A stretch of 64,000 bases of DNA from Chromatiales bacterium (GTDB lineage: Bacteria; Pseudomonadota; Gammaproteobacteria; Steroidobacterales; GCA-2729495), in contig JACKNI010000001.1 of assembly GCA_024234935.1 (NCBI GenBank), forward strand, positions 496,001-560,000, written 5' to 3'. Both the position numbers and the translations under genes were made by a program. This document shows positions 33,571-43,194 of the stretch, one piece after another (within the stretch, counting starts at the first letter, position 1; the number at the start of each line of letters is the position of its first letter). The notes under the pieces are model-generated. The model saw nothing but the letters and a program-made list of their open reading frames with translations. It did no database searches and was not told the origin of the DNA.

Positions 33571-35079
33571 ATGAACGCTGCTGCACAAAACATAGCACCA
33601 TCCAGCGAAGCCCGGGCCTTTCTGGGCCGCGACCACCGGCTGCTGATAGACGGCCAGTGGGTTCCGGCAGCGAGCGGTGAAACCACCGAGATATTCGACC
33701 CATCCACCGAGCAGCGGCTGGCTGTGGCAGCTGCCGGTGGCAAGGAAGATGTCGACCGGGCAGTCGCCGCGGCACGCAAGGCCTTGCGCGGCGAATGGTC
33801 GAAACTGACCTCCTACGAGAGAACACGACTCATCCTGAAGCTGGCCGACGAGCTCGAGGCCAACATCGGTCTTGCCAGCGAGATCGAGACGCTCGACAAC
33901 GGCATGCCACGCATGGTTGCCCACTACTCGATCGCCTCATTCGGTTGCGACTTCCTGCGCTACTACGCAGGCTGGGCCACCAAACTCAGCGGTGAAACGA
34001 TTCCGGTATCGCCACAGGGCGTACGCAACGGCGAATCGCTGACCTATACCCGACGCGAGCCCATCGGCGTGGTCGGTGCGATCATTCCCTGGAATGCACC
34101 ACTGATCATGGCCACGCTGAAGCTTGGCCCGGCACTGGCGGCCGGCTGCACCGTGGTACTGAAACCGGCTGAACTGACCCCGCTGTCCGCCCTCTTTCTC
34201 GGTGAACTCATAAAACGTGTCGGCTTCCCTGACGGTGTGATCAACATCGTGACCGGCTATGGCGAAACCGCGGGTGCTGCGCTCGCTGCGCACCCGGATG
34301 TCGACAAGATCGCCTTTACCGGCTCCACCGAGGTCGGCAAGAAGATCATCGCCGCTTCGGTCGGCAATCTGAAGCGCGTCACGCTGGAACTGGGCGGCAA
34401 GTCGCCGATGGTGGTATTCCCCGATGCCGACCTGGAAAAGGTGATCCCGGGTGTCACGCGCGGCGCTTTCTTTCTCAACGGCCAGAACTGCATGGCAGGC
34501 ACGCGCCTCTTCGTGCACAGCGATATCTTCGACACCGTCGTCGAGCGGGTCGCACAGATGGCGGGGCAGTTCCGCATCGGTCCGGGGCTGAGCCCGGACA
34601 GCGATCTCGGCCCGCTGATCTCGGCTGAACAGCGCGAGCGGGTGATGAGCTATGTGAATGCCGGTCGGAAATCCGGCGCTGAACTGGTCTGTGGCGGCGA
34701 GGCACTGGCCGGCCGCGGCTTCTTCATGAAGCCAACCCTGTTCAGCAAGACCACGATGGACATGACTATCGCGCGCGAGGAAATCTTCGGGCCGGTACTG
34801 TGCGTGCAATCATTCAGCGATTCCAGTCTGCAGGCAGTCGCCGATGAAGCCAATCGGAGCATCTATGGACTATCGGGCAGCGTATGGACCCGGGACATCT
34901 CGGTCGCACATCGCATGGCGGCGATGATCGATGCCGGCCAGGTCAGTATCAACTGTCACGCGGCGGTGGATCCGGCGATTCCTTTCGGTGGCAACCGGCA
35001 GTCCGGCTGGGGCCGCGAGTTCGGCCGTGAGGGTCTGGACGCCTACCTGAAAACCAAGGCGACGACGGTCATCTATTGA
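33571..35079 (+). CDS. NAD(P)-dependent aldehyde dehydrogenase
   Basis: This 502-residue member of the aldehyde dehydrogenase superfamily has catalytic Cys307 in FFLNGQNCMAGTR and general base Glu273 in LELGGKSPM. The cofactor loop is FTGSTEVGKKI and the N-terminal domain carries PWNAPLIMATLKLGPALAAG. The C-terminal segment AAVDPAIPFGGNRQSGWGREFG is typical of phenylacetaldehyde/betaine-type enzymes. It would oxidise an aldehyde to an acid in the cytoplasm. ATG 33571 is preferred to TTG 33568 and follows GGAG. The substrate cannot be read from sequence; the neighbourhood suggests an oxidation step in the catabolic region. Confidence 0.92.
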   Translation: MNAAAQNIAPSSEARAFLGRDHRLLIDGQWVPAASGETTEIFDPSTEQRLAVAAAGGKEDVDRAVAAARKALRGEWSKLTSYERTRLILKLADELEANIGLASEIETLDNGMPRMVAHYSIASFGCDFLRYYAGWATKLSGETIPVSPQGVRNGESLTYTRREPIGVVGAIIPWNAPLIMATLKLGPALAAGCTVVLKPAELTPLSALFLGELIKRVGFPDGVINIVTGYGETAGAALAAHPDVDKIAFTGSTEVGKKIIAASVGNLKRVTLELGGKSPMVVFPDADLEKVIPGVTRGAFFLNGQNCMAGTRLFVHSDIFDTVVERVAQMAGQFRIGPGLSPDSDLGPLISAEQRERVMSYVNAGRKSGAELVCGGEALAGRGFFMKPTLFSKTTMDMTIAREEIFGPVLCVQSFSDSSLQAVADEANRSIYGLSGSVWTRDISVAHRMAAMIDAGQVSINCHAAVDPAIPFGGNRQSGWGREFGREGLDAYLKTKATTVIY

Positions 35080-35097
35080 GCGCCGCGCTGTCGCCGG

Positions 35098-35811
35098 CTA
35101 CCAGGCTACAGGCTCGCCGAATCGGTCCAGACAGGTACCGCTGTGTTCAGCGGTCAGCTTGTCGAACACGAGCTGCTGGGCACGCACGCTGTCGACCGGA
35201 TCGATGGGTGCGCTCGTACCGCCCAGATCCGTGTGACACCAGCCCGGCGCCATCGAGATCACGATCAGGTCACGCCACTCGTTGGCAATACCCTTTGTGA
35301 GCATGTTCAGTCCTGCCTTGCTGGTGCGGTACGCATGTGAGCCGCCGAGCGTGTTGCTGCTGATCGAACCGAGATCGCTGGTCATCATCACCACCGTTCG
35401 CCTCCGGCTCGCGCGAACATTCGGCGCCAGCGCCACGGTGAGACGAAATGGTGCCAGCAGGTTGATCTCGAGAATCTCGCGCCAGATCGCATAGTCCATG
35501 CTGGCCAGACTCTGATACACCATCCCCTCCGGCGCACCGAGCGGACCATAGGTGCCAGCGTTGTTCAGCAGAATATCGACTGGCGTACCGTTCAGCTCCC
35601 TGACCAGCTCCTTTACGCTGCCCTCGCTCGTCACGTCGAGCTGCAGGATCTGCACCCTGGCCGGGAACGCCTGCTGCAGGGTATGAAGGTCCCGCGCCTT
35701 CTCCGGATTGCGCGCACAGGCAAGCACGCGCCAACCGCGCTCTGCAAACTGGCGGCTGTGCTCCAGACCAAGACCCCGGTTTGCACCGGTGATGAGTACC
35801 GTTCCCGACAT
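35098..35811 (-). CDS. Short-chain dehydrogenase/reductase
   Basis: This 237-residue SDR has the cofactor motif TGANRGLG (residues 7-14), the NNAG motif (LLNNAGTYG) and a catalytic triad of Ser (MMTSDLGSI) and Tyr-x-x-x-Lys (AYRTSKAGL). The tail APGWCHTDLGG is characteristic of the classical 'C-factor' or sniffer-like SDR. I start at ATG 35811 (MSGTVLITGANRGLGL); the track to 35865 would add an unrelated 18 residues. NADPH-dependent reduction of a carbonyl is likely. It is convergent with the aldehyde dehydrogenase and divergent from the IclR regulator. Confidence 0.9.
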   Translation of the reverse strand: MSGTVLITGANRGLGLEHSRQFAERGWRVLACARNPEKARDLHTLQQAFPARVQILQLDVTSEGSVKELVRELNGTPVDILLNNAGTYGPLGAPEGMVYQSLASMDYAIWREILEINLLAPFRLTVALAPNVRASRRRTVVMMTSDLGSISSNTLGGSHAYRTSKAGLNMLTKGIANEWRDLIVISMAPGWCHTDLGGTSAPIDPVDSVRAQQLVFDKLTAEHSGTCLDRFGEPVAW

Positions 35812-35926
35812 AGCGCAAAGTCTACGGCTTCGCAGCTCCCGATTGGCAGCATGCAGACTTGGCAATCGCGCAGGTAGTGACTAAGATTGTCCGCCTGCCG
35901 GTCAGACCAGGGATGTCGAACAAGCG

Positions 35927-36754
35927 ATGACTTCAACCCGCCCCATACGTGCCTTGCTACGCGGCCTGGAAGTACTCCATGTGCTCAACCAGCGGAATGG
36001 TGCCACCGTCTCCGAGGTCGCAACGGCGATCGAGCTGCCCCGCACCACCACCTACCGCATTCTCGAAACGCTGTGCAATGCAGGCTACGCCTACCGCGCC
36101 GCCAGCGACGAGCGCTATCGCCTGACGATCATGGTACGCGGACTGTCGGACGGCTTTGACGATGAGGCCTGGGTGACGCAGATCGCACGTCCCTACATGT
36201 ACGAACTCTGCAGCGAACTGGTCTGGCCAATCGCCATCGCCACCCTCTCCGGTTCGACGATGCTGGTACGCCAGACGACCGATCATCGCAGCCCGCTCGC
36301 CGTCGAGAAGCGCGGCCCCGGCTTCCGGGTGGCAATTCTTACCTCGGCTTCCGGGCTCTGTTATCTCGCACATTGCCCGCCTGAACAGCAGGAGGCGCTG
36401 CTGGAACTGCTGATGCGACCGAAGCGCGGCGACGAGCAGACCAGCAGCCGCAAGAAGACCGTCGAGCTGCTGTCCGAGGCCAGGAAGCGCGGCTATTCAG
36501 TGTGGCGCCGTCCACGCCGTATTTCCGATGAACTGAGTTTCTCGGTACCGATTTTCGCGAAAGACCGTTTGCTTGCGGCACTGACCATCCGCTTTTCGAG
36601 CACCGCAGTGCCTGAATCAGACGCGATCCAGCGCTTCATTCCCAGGATGAAGGCGGTTGCCCAGCGGATAGGCCATGACTTTCTGACCCAGAACGAGCAC
36701 CAGGCTCTGGCAATTGCAGCCGACGCTCCCGGCACGGCCGGCAGCGCTGACTGA
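35927..36754 (+). CDS. IclR-family transcriptional regulator
   Basis: This is a 275-residue IclR-type regulator. The N-terminal winged helix lies at residues about 8-65 (ALLRGLEVLHVLNQRNGATV ... TTTYRILETLCNAGYAYR). The C-terminal effector domain continues to about residue 250, with FRVAILTSASGLCYLAHCPP and ELSFSVPIFAKDRLLAALTIRF typical of the family. IclR proteins commonly control adjacent aromatic or organic-acid degradation genes. It is flanked by SDR, HyuAB and CoA-transferase genes, so it is the probable local regulator. Effector unknown. Confidence 0.9.
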   Translation: MTSTRPIRALLRGLEVLHVLNQRNGATVSEVATAIELPRTTTYRILETLCNAGYAYRAASDERYRLTIMVRGLSDGFDDEAWVTQIARPYMYELCSELVWPIAIATLSGSTMLVRQTTDHRSPLAVEKRGPGFRVAILTSASGLCYLAHCPPEQQEALLELLMRPKRGDEQTSSRKKTVELLSEARKRGYSVWRRPRRISDELSFSVPIFAKDRLLAALTIRFSSTAVPESDAIQRFIPRMKAVAQRIGHDFLTQNEHQALAIAADAPGTAGSAD

Positions 36755-36770
36755 AATCGCCTGAAAACGC

Positions 36771-36815
36771 GCAGGGCCGGTACACCACCAGGTGTGTACC
36801 GGCCCTTGCTTTCTC
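36771..36815. terminator. Bidirectional terminator between iclR-type gene and hyuB
   Basis: A 14-bp stem with one bulge (36773-36786 with 36791-36806) and a 4-base loop lies between the two convergent genes. The T-rich stretches on either side (TGCTTTCTC on the plus strand, GCGTTTTC on the minus strand) are modest. It would serve both transcripts. Confidence 0.75.
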
Positions 36816-36856
36816 TGCGCTTGCCAGCAATCTTGCAGGCAGCGCCCTGACCAGCC

Positions 36857-38776
36857 TCAGGCGACCTTCTTGCCTGCCTTTTTTGACTTCGATGCCGGTG
36901 GCTTCCCGGCCACGAATCGTGCCTGGAACACCGGCTGCTTCGGTGCATCCATGCCGGTTTCCTTCTTGCAGGCTTTCTTGAGCTCGGGAATCGTGCCGCC
37001 GAAGTCAAAGAGCTTGGCCTTGCCGCGTTTCTTCGCCATTTTGGCGCGCAGCGCCAGCGTCGCCTTCTCATCCGCGCTGCCATCGGCCTTGATCACCACA
37101 CCATAACGCTTGGCACCTTCGCGCGAAACCAGCCCGGCTTCGACATCAAACGCGACCTGCTCGATCGGCCGCTTGAAGGGATCGCCCCAGCCACCGCCGC
37201 CCCAGGTATCGAAGTACAGCAATTCGCCTTCAAGCACCGGAATGCGATCGCACTTCGAAGGCAGCAATACCTTCTTGCCGTTCTTGCGGATCAGCGTCTT
37301 TCGGCTGCGCGCACCGGGCAGACCGCCGGTCACGCCCCACGGGTAGGTCAGCCAGCGATCATCGTGAATCGAAATCTGGCCATCTTCGAGGAAGCGATAG
37401 GCGACGCGCAGTGCGTTGCCGCCACGATGCAGCCCCGGACCACCGCTGTCGGTGATGGTTTCGTAGGCTTCGATCCGCAACGGGAAATAGCTTTCCAGGA
37501 ATTCGTTGGGAACATTGGTAAAGCTCGGCCAGAGCGAGTGGCCGTCCGGACCGTCACCGGAGGGCTTGCCCGGAATACCGCCGAAACCGATCGAGTACAG
37601 CTGATACCACTCGCCGTCCTTGCGGTAGCCTGAATACATGAAGTGCGGGCTGTCGGAAAAGCCGGCTGCGCACAGGAAGTCCGGATTACCCTGCCCGAGC
37701 AGACCACCGAGGATGTCGAAAATACGGCCCAGCGCATGCGTGCGGCACGACAGCGCTGCCGGTGCCCGTGGCTTGAGCAGCGTACCTTCCGGAATCCGCA
37801 CTTCCATGAGGTCGTAGAAGCCGTCGTTGAACATGATCTGCGGGTCAAAGACCATGATCATGTAAACACCGCAGAACATCTTGAACATCTCTTCGTTGAG
37901 AAGGAAGTTCACGGAACCGGTCGATTGCGGATCGGTGCCTTCAAAATCGAAGATAACCTTGTTGCCCTCGCGCCACATCGCGCACTTGATCTTGTAGGGC
38001 CCCATACCCATGCCGTCGTCACACAGGTAGTCCTCAAAGTACTGCCGCTTGGTCGGCACCGTTTCCTTGATGAGCCGGCCCATGGCGCGCTTGTTGCGAT
38101 CGAGCAGTTCCTCAAGGGCTGAATAGAAGAGGTCGTCACCGAAGCGGTTGGCCATCTCGATCACGCGCTTTTCAGCCGTGCGGATCGCCGCCACGATGGC
38201 ATGGAAGTCGCTGCGGTTCCACTGCGGCATGCGGCAGTTGTGCAGGATGAGGTTGAGAATCTCCTCCTGCAGGACATCCTTCTTGTAGATCTTCATCGGC
38301 GGAACGCGAATACCTTCCTCGAAGATCGACTGCGCATCGGTCGGCATGCTGCCAGGCACCTTGCCGCCGATGTCGGTCATGTGACCAAACATCGCCGCGT
38401 AGGCCAGCAACCGGCCATCCTTGAAGATGGGACGCAGCAGCAACCAGTCGTTCGAGTGGCTGACGGCACCATTACAGGTATAGGGATCCGTCGTGAGGAA
38501 CATGTCGCCCTCCTCGATGGTTCCGTCGTATGCGGCCTTGAAGCCGTAGATGAAGCTGCCGAACTGGCCGACGACCATCTTGCCGTCGACGTTGGCGATC
38601 ATCGGAAACTCGTCGTGCTGCTCGCGAATACCGGGCGACATTGCCGTGCGGAACAGCACGGCATCCATTTCCCACCGCGCATTGAGCATGGTGTTCTCGA
38701 TGATATCGAGCGAGATCGGGTCGATATCCACGCGATTGAATGGCCGCGGCTTGGTTTCAACAATTCTGGCTGGCAT
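36857..38776 (-). CDS. Hydantoinase B / ketone carboxylase alpha-like subunit (HyuB)
   Basis: This 639-residue protein belongs to the hydantoinase B/oxoprolinase family. Recognisable segments are DPISLDIIENTMLNARWEMD, HSNDWLLLRPIF, GKVPGSMPTDAQSIFEEGIR and GDPFKRPIEQVAFDVEAGLV. The C-terminus is a lysine-rich tail. With the HyuA partner it would carry out an ATP-dependent reaction: hydrolysis of a cyclic amide (hydantoin, oxoproline) or carboxylation of a ketone (acetone or acetophenone carboxylase), because both reactions use this subunit pair. The acetone carboxylase gamma subunit is absent nearby. It lies 45 bases downstream of hyuA on the same strand. Confidence 0.85.
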   Translation of the reverse strand: MPARIVETKPRPFNRVDIDPISLDIIENTMLNARWEMDAVLFRTAMSPGIREQHDEFPMIANVDGKMVVGQFGSFIYGFKAAYDGTIEEGDMFLTTDPYTCNGAVSHSNDWLLLRPIFKDGRLLAYAAMFGHMTDIGGKVPGSMPTDAQSIFEEGIRVPPMKIYKKDVLQEEILNLILHNCRMPQWNRSDFHAIVAAIRTAEKRVIEMANRFGDDLFYSALEELLDRNKRAMGRLIKETVPTKRQYFEDYLCDDGMGMGPYKIKCAMWREGNKVIFDFEGTDPQSTGSVNFLLNEEMFKMFCGVYMIMVFDPQIMFNDGFYDLMEVRIPEGTLLKPRAPAALSCRTHALGRIFDILGGLLGQGNPDFLCAAGFSDSPHFMYSGYRKDGEWYQLYSIGFGGIPGKPSGDGPDGHSLWPSFTNVPNEFLESYFPLRIEAYETITDSGGPGLHRGGNALRVAYRFLEDGQISIHDDRWLTYPWGVTGGLPGARSRKTLIRKNGKKVLLPSKCDRIPVLEGELLYFDTWGGGGWGDPFKRPIEQVAFDVEAGLVSREGAKRYGVVIKADGSADEKATLALRAKMAKKRGKAKLFDFGGTIPELKKACKKETGMDAPKQPVFQARFVAGKPPASKSKKAGKKVA

Positions 38777-38821
38777 CTGGTTTGCTCCTGCGCTCTTGGG
38801 CTGACTGGGGCTGAAGGTTGA

Positions 38822-40879
38822 TCAGGCGGCGGGGGTGATGAGGATGTTGCCCCAGTCATCCACCTTGCCCCTGTGTCCCGGGAGAATAAGGGTAGTCGAG
38901 TCCATTTCGAGGACGATGGCCGGCCCGCTGATCAGGTTTCCGGACCGCAGCTTTGAACGGTCATAAAGCGTGGCATCCTGGTCCTTGCCGTCGACGAAGA
39001 TCCTGAGCTTTGCGGTCACCGCTGCCGACGGACTCTCGCCGCCCTTGGCCACCTTCTGTGCACGCACATTGGTCGGCATGCCCTGCACGACCGCGCGCAG
39101 GTTGACGAGCTCCTTGTCGTGCGGCAGAGCGAAGGTAAACAGCTGTTTGTGCATCTCGTCGAAGCGTTCGCCGATGACATCAAGGCCCCGGGCATCAAAC
39201 TCCTCGATCTCGAAATCGACCGTAAGCAGGAGACCCTGTCCGTGATACCGGATATCCACCTGGTAGCTAACCGTCTGCTGGGCCTTGGGAATGCCTTCGT
39301 TATCCAGCGCCTTGGACGCATCCTTCGCCAGGCTCTGGAAGATTTTCGCCACTTCCTTGACCGTGGTTTCGCTGAAACGCCGGATGAAAGTGCGTGAGGC
39401 GTCGTCGCGTACCCGCGTGGTAGCGTCTCCATAGGCGCAGAGCACGCCCGGACCCGGCGGAATGATGACCGGCCAGGAGTTCATGAGCTTGCCGATCGCA
39501 TTGGCATGCAGCGGCCCGGCGCCGCCAAACGCCATCAGTGCGAAGTCGCGCGGGTCGTAACCCTTCTCGACCGAGACCAGGCGCAATGCGCCGTACATGT
39601 TCTCGTTGACGATATCGATAATGCCTGCGGCCGCCTTCTTGATGCTGAGTCCGAGTCCATCGGCAATGGACTTCACAGCCGCTTCGGCCAGGTCGCGCCG
39701 GATCTGCATGTCACCGCCGAGGCGCACTTCGCCACTCGGCAGATAGCCGAGCACGACGTTCGCATCGGTCACCGTCGGCAGGGTGCCACCGCGGTTGTAG
39801 GCGGCCGGACCAGGCAGTGCGCCTGCGCTCTCCGGGCCGACACGCAGAGCCTTGGTCAAGGCGGGCACCTTGGCAATGGAGCCGCCGCCCGCACCTACGG
39901 TACGCACGTCGACGGACGATGCGCGCACCGTTACGTCGCCGACCGTGGTCTCGCGCCGCAGCTGCGCCTTGCCGTTCTCGACCAGACAGACGTCAGTCGA
40001 GGTACCACCCATATCGAAGGTAAGCAGGTTCTTGAACCCGGCCTGCTGCGCCACCCATACAGCACCGGACACGCCGCCGGCGGGGCCGCTCATCAGCAGG
40101 TTCACCGGCAGGGCCTCGGCGGCCTTTGCCGAAGCCAGGCCACCGTCAGAGCGCAGGATGTGCAGCTGGACCTTGCTCATGGTCTTCTGCAGGTTCTTGT
40201 GCAGGTTGCGAACATAGGTCTCGACCTTCGGCCGCACGTATGAATTGGCAACCGTGGTAATCGTTCGTTCGTATTCCTGCATTTCCGGAACGATATCGGA
40301 GGACAGTGAAACGGGAATATCCGGCATGACTTCACGTGCAATCTTGCCGACACGCTGTTCGTGCGCCGGATTCGCAAAGGAATTGATCAGGGAGATCGTC
40401 AGCGCTTCGATACCCTTCTTGCTCAGCGCCTTCAGGTCGCGGCGCAGTTTCGCCTCGTCCAGTTTCCGGACCACCTCACCGCGCGCACCGATCCGCTCAT
40501 CGGCCTCGATGGTGACGGCCAGTGGCGCCATGGGCAGGCTCTTGTTGTAGATCACCCAGCCGCCAAGACCGCCCGGCACAAAAGACCGCGCGATCTGCAG
40601 GACCTGACGGTAACCCTTGCTGGTTACCAGGCCAACCTTTGCACCTGAACCCGTGAGCACCGTATTGGTCGCCACGGTTGTACCGTGCATGAAGTGATCG
40701 ATCTGGTTGGGATTGATCCCCGCGTTCTGGCAGACCCTGGCGATACCATTCAGTACACCGACCGATGAGTCGTGGGGCGTACTTGGCACCTTGGCCGTAA
40801 AAATATCCCCGTTCTGCTCATTGATGAGCAGCAGGTCCGTGAACGTGCCTCCAACGTCAACCCCTAAACGGTAACTCAT
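38822..40879 (-). CDS. Hydantoinase A / ketone carboxylase beta-like subunit (HyuA)
   Basis: This 685-residue protein is the HyuA partner, an ASKHA-type ATP-binding subunit: MSYRLGVDVGGTFTDLLLINEQ at the start, HGTTVATNTVLTGSGAKVGL, and TFDMGGTSTDVCLVENG, with a middle GPAGGVSGAVWV. It activates the substrate by ATP-dependent phosphorylation in the oxoprolinase/carboxylase superfamily (family knowledge). A GAGAGG ribosome-binding site precedes ATG 40879. It is encoded between mvaB-like and hyuB genes, in the order mvaB, hyuA, hyuB on the minus strand. Confidence 0.87.
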   Translation of the reverse strand: MSYRLGVDVGGTFTDLLLINEQNGDIFTAKVPSTPHDSSVGVLNGIARVCQNAGINPNQIDHFMHGTTVATNTVLTGSGAKVGLVTSKGYRQVLQIARSFVPGGLGGWVIYNKSLPMAPLAVTIEADERIGARGEVVRKLDEAKLRRDLKALSKKGIEALTISLINSFANPAHEQRVGKIAREVMPDIPVSLSSDIVPEMQEYERTITTVANSYVRPKVETYVRNLHKNLQKTMSKVQLHILRSDGGLASAKAAEALPVNLLMSGPAGGVSGAVWVAQQAGFKNLLTFDMGGTSTDVCLVENGKAQLRRETTVGDVTVRASSVDVRTVGAGGGSIAKVPALTKALRVGPESAGALPGPAAYNRGGTLPTVTDANVVLGYLPSGEVRLGGDMQIRRDLAEAAVKSIADGLGLSIKKAAAGIIDIVNENMYGALRLVSVEKGYDPRDFALMAFGGAGPLHANAIGKLMNSWPVIIPPGPGVLCAYGDATTRVRDDASRTFIRRFSETTVKEVAKIFQSLAKDASKALDNEGIPKAQQTVSYQVDIRYHGQGLLLTVDFEIEEFDARGLDVIGERFDEMHKQLFTFALPHDKELVNLRAVVQGMPTNVRAQKVAKGGESPSAAVTAKLRIFVDGKDQDATLYDRSKLRSGNLISGPAIVLEMDSTTLILPGHRGKVDDWGNILITPAA

Positions 40880-40974
40880 ACGGCCCTCTCAGATTTGTAA
40901 GTGTTCATTGATCGGTTTCGGAACCACGACAAACAGTCGCAGCACTTGAGCGTGTACTTGATTCTTTTCTCCGG

Positions 40975-41913
40975 TCAGGCAGCGCCTGCCGCACGATGTT
41001 TATCGGCAATCTGCGGGAACATGCCGGCTTTGGGCAACATCGCCGGTGTGCTGCGGCCCAGCTGCTCCTGCAGCCATCGGCTGGTCGCAATTATTTTCTC
41101 CAGCGACACGCCGGTATGGATACCGGAACGGTCCAGCATGTAGAGCAGGTCGTCGGTCGGAATATTACCGGTTGCTGCCGGCGCGAAAGGACAACCGCCG
41201 ATCCCGCCGATACTGGCATCGAGGGACGCAACGCCGGCCACAAGTGCAGCCTGCGCATTCGCGATGCCGGTATTGCGCGTATTGTGGAAATGACAGCGGA
41301 TCGGTACACCCGGCGCGCGCGCCATCACGGCGCCGAGCAGATCGCTGACCTGGTTCGGCACGGCAACCCCGATACTGTCGGCAAGCCCCAGCTCGACCGG
41401 CTCGCCTTCCATGACCTGATCGACCAGTTCCAGAATCCGCGCAACAGGAATCTCTCCTTCATACGGACAGCCGAAGGCCGAGGAGATCATCACATTGGCG
41501 CGAATGCCCGCGGCCCGCGCCGCACGGGCGATATCGATCCAGGCCTTGACCGACTCGGAAGTAGGCACGCCCTGGTTGCGCTGGTTATAGGTATCGCTGG
41601 CCACAACCGCCATGCCGATTTCATGGATCCCGGTTGCTTGCGCACGCTCAAAACCCTTGCGGTTCAGCACCAGACCGATGTAAGTCACGCCTTCGCGTGC
41701 CGGCAGACCGCGAATGACATCTTCCGCGTCGGCCATTTGCGGCACGCGCTTTGGATGCACAAAGCTGCTGACTTCGAGACGCCTGATTCCGGCGTCGAGC
41801 GCACGAGTGATGAACTCGATCTTGACGGCCGTCGGCAGAACTTCGGGCTCGCTCTGGAGCCCGTCGCGCGGTCCGACTTCGATGATGGATACGTGCTGTG
41901 CTAGCTGGCTCAT
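40975..41913 (-). CDS. HMG-CoA lyase-like enzyme
   Basis: This 312-residue protein is a member of the DRE-TIM metallolyase family. EVGPRDGLQSEPEVLP and CHFHNTRNTGIANAQAALVAG provide metal ligands and the catalytic Asp/His. GGIGGCPFAPAATGNIPTDD contains the loop Cys241 that, in HMG-CoA lyase, supplies the essential cysteine. The loop is GCPFAPAATGN rather than the usual GCPYAPGASGN, so a substrate other than HMG-CoA is possible. It would cleave a 3-hydroxy-3-acyl-CoA to acetyl-CoA and a keto acid. It heads the minus-strand mvaB-hyuA-hyuB group, and its divergent partner is a CaiB-type CoA-transferase. Confidence 0.85.
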   Translation of the reverse strand: MSQLAQHVSIIEVGPRDGLQSEPEVLPTAVKIEFITRALDAGIRRLEVSSFVHPKRVPQMADAEDVIRGLPAREGVTYIGLVLNRKGFERAQATGIHEIGMAVVASDTYNQRNQGVPTSESVKAWIDIARAARAAGIRANVMISSAFGCPYEGEIPVARILELVDQVMEGEPVELGLADSIGVAVPNQVSDLLGAVMARAPGVPIRCHFHNTRNTGIANAQAALVAGVASLDASIGGIGGCPFAPAATGNIPTDDLLYMLDRSGIHTGVSLEKIIATSRWLQEQLGRSTPAMLPKAGMFPQIADKHRAAGAA

Positions 41914-41917
41914 GGCC

Positions 41918-41945
41918 TTACAGGGCGAGTGAATTCCGCTATTCT
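41918..41945 (+). promoter_or_regulatory. Candidate promoter of the CoA-transferase gene
   Basis: TTACAG (41918-41923) and TATTCT (41940-41945) are separated by 16 bases, in the 66-base gap between the divergent HMG-CoA lyase-like and CoA-transferase genes. The fit is moderate. Confidence 0.4.
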
Positions 41946-41979
41946 ATACACCGTAGTCAGCGATACAAGAATTACGGTG

Positions 41980-43194
41980 ATGGCAAGCGAACAGAAAACA
42001 GGTGCAGGTCCGCTGGCGGGGCTGCGCCTCATCGAAATGGGCACGCTGCTGGCAGGGCCTTTCTGCGGGCAGCTGATGGGCGATTTCGGCGCCGAGGTGA
42101 TCAAGATCGAGCCACCCGGACAGGGCGATCCGATGCGCGAATGGGGCCGGGAGAAAGCTCACGGCATGTCCTTGTGGTGGCCAGTGGTGGGCCGCAACAA
42201 GAAGTCGGTTACCGTCAACCTCCGCGTCAAGGAAGGCCAGGACATTGTCCGGCAGCTGGTCTCGAAAGCAGATTTCCTGCTTGAGAACTTTCGTCCGGGA
42301 ACGCTCGAACGATGGAACCTGTCTTTTGAAGAGCTGCACAAGATCAATCCGCGACTGATCATGATCCGCGTGTCGGGCTTTGGCCAGACCGGCCCCTATG
42401 CCGGCCGCGCCGGTTTTGGTGCCGTCGGCGAGGCCATGGGTGGATTGCGCTACGTCTGCGGCGACCCGTCAACGCCGCCAAGCCGTATGGGCATCAGCAT
42501 CGGCGATTCACTGGCAGCGACTTTCGCCTGCATCGGCGCCCTCAGCGCGCTGCACTATCGCGAGAAGACAGGACAGGGACAGGTCGTCGATTCCGCGATC
42601 TACGAAGCAGTGCTCAACATGATGGAGTCACTCGTCACCGAATACGACAAGACCGGATATATCCGCGAGCGGACCGGCGCGATCCTGCCCAATGTCGCAC
42701 CCTCAAATGTCTACCCAACCCGGGACGGCGGCATGATCCTGATCGCTGCCAACCAGGACACGGTGTTTGGCCGGCTGGCCGAAGCGATGGGCCGACCGGA
42801 ACTCGCCAAGGATGAACGTTACGCAACACATACGGCGCGCGGCGCGCGGCAAACCGAACTCGATGATCTTATTGCCGACTGGACGCGCACCATCGACGCG
42901 CCGGTACTTGAGCAGTTGATGGACAAGTTCGGCATTCCCTCGGGCAAGATCTATCGCACGCCCGAAATGCTGGAGGACGCGCACTTCCAGGCACGCCAGG
43001 CCATCGTCACCACCATGCACCCGAAGTTCGGGGAATTGCGCATGCAAAATGTTGCGCCGAAGCTGTCATCCACGCCCGGCGGCATCAGGCTCCCGGCGCC
43101 GGAACTCGGCGAGCATACCGACGAGATTCTCCGCAGCCTGCTGGACTTCGATCCGGCAAAGCTGGCAGCGCTGCATGCACAGGGTGTGATCTGA
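41980..43194 (+). CDS. CaiB/BaiF-type (family III) CoA-transferase
   Basis: This 404-residue enzyme is a family III CoA-transferase. Start ATG 41980 (MASEQKTGAGPLAGLRLIEMG) follows the shape of the family; the in-frame extension to 41929 is not needed. GLRLIEMGTLLAGPFCGQLMGDFGAEVIKIE is a strong signature. Catalytic Asp176 lies in SIGDSLAATF, and the GQGQVVDSAIYEAV segment is conserved. Family III enzymes move CoA between acids; one human member, SUGCT, makes HMG-CoA from free HMG. The neighbouring HMG-CoA lyase-like gene suggests activation of a related acid (inference). It abuts the VOC gene. Confidence 0.9.
   Translation: MASEQKTGAGPLAGLRLIEMGTLLAGPFCGQLMGDFGAEVIKIEPPGQGDPMREWGREKAHGMSLWWPVVGRNKKSVTVNLRVKEGQDIVRQLVSKADFLLENFRPGTLERWNLSFEELHKINPRLIMIRVSGFGQTGPYAGRAGFGAVGEAMGGLRYVCGDPSTPPSRMGISIGDSLAATFACIGALSALHYREKTGQGQVVDSAIYEAVLNMMESLVTEYDKTGYIRERTGAILPNVAPSNVYPTRDGGMILIAANQDTVFGRLAEAMGRPELAKDERYATHTARGARQTELDDLIADWTRTIDAPVLEQLMDKFGIPSGKIYRTPEMLEDAHFQARQAIVTTMHPKFGELRMQNVAPKLSSTPGGIRLPAPELGEHTDEILRSLLDFDPAKLAALHAQGVI

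Noticed and set aside
40900..40960. GGTTTCGGAACC imperfect palindrome as an IclR operator before hyuA
   Set aside because: Only 10 of 12 bases are symmetric and no second copy was seen upstream of the CoA-transferase, aldehyde dehydrogenase or iclR-type genes.
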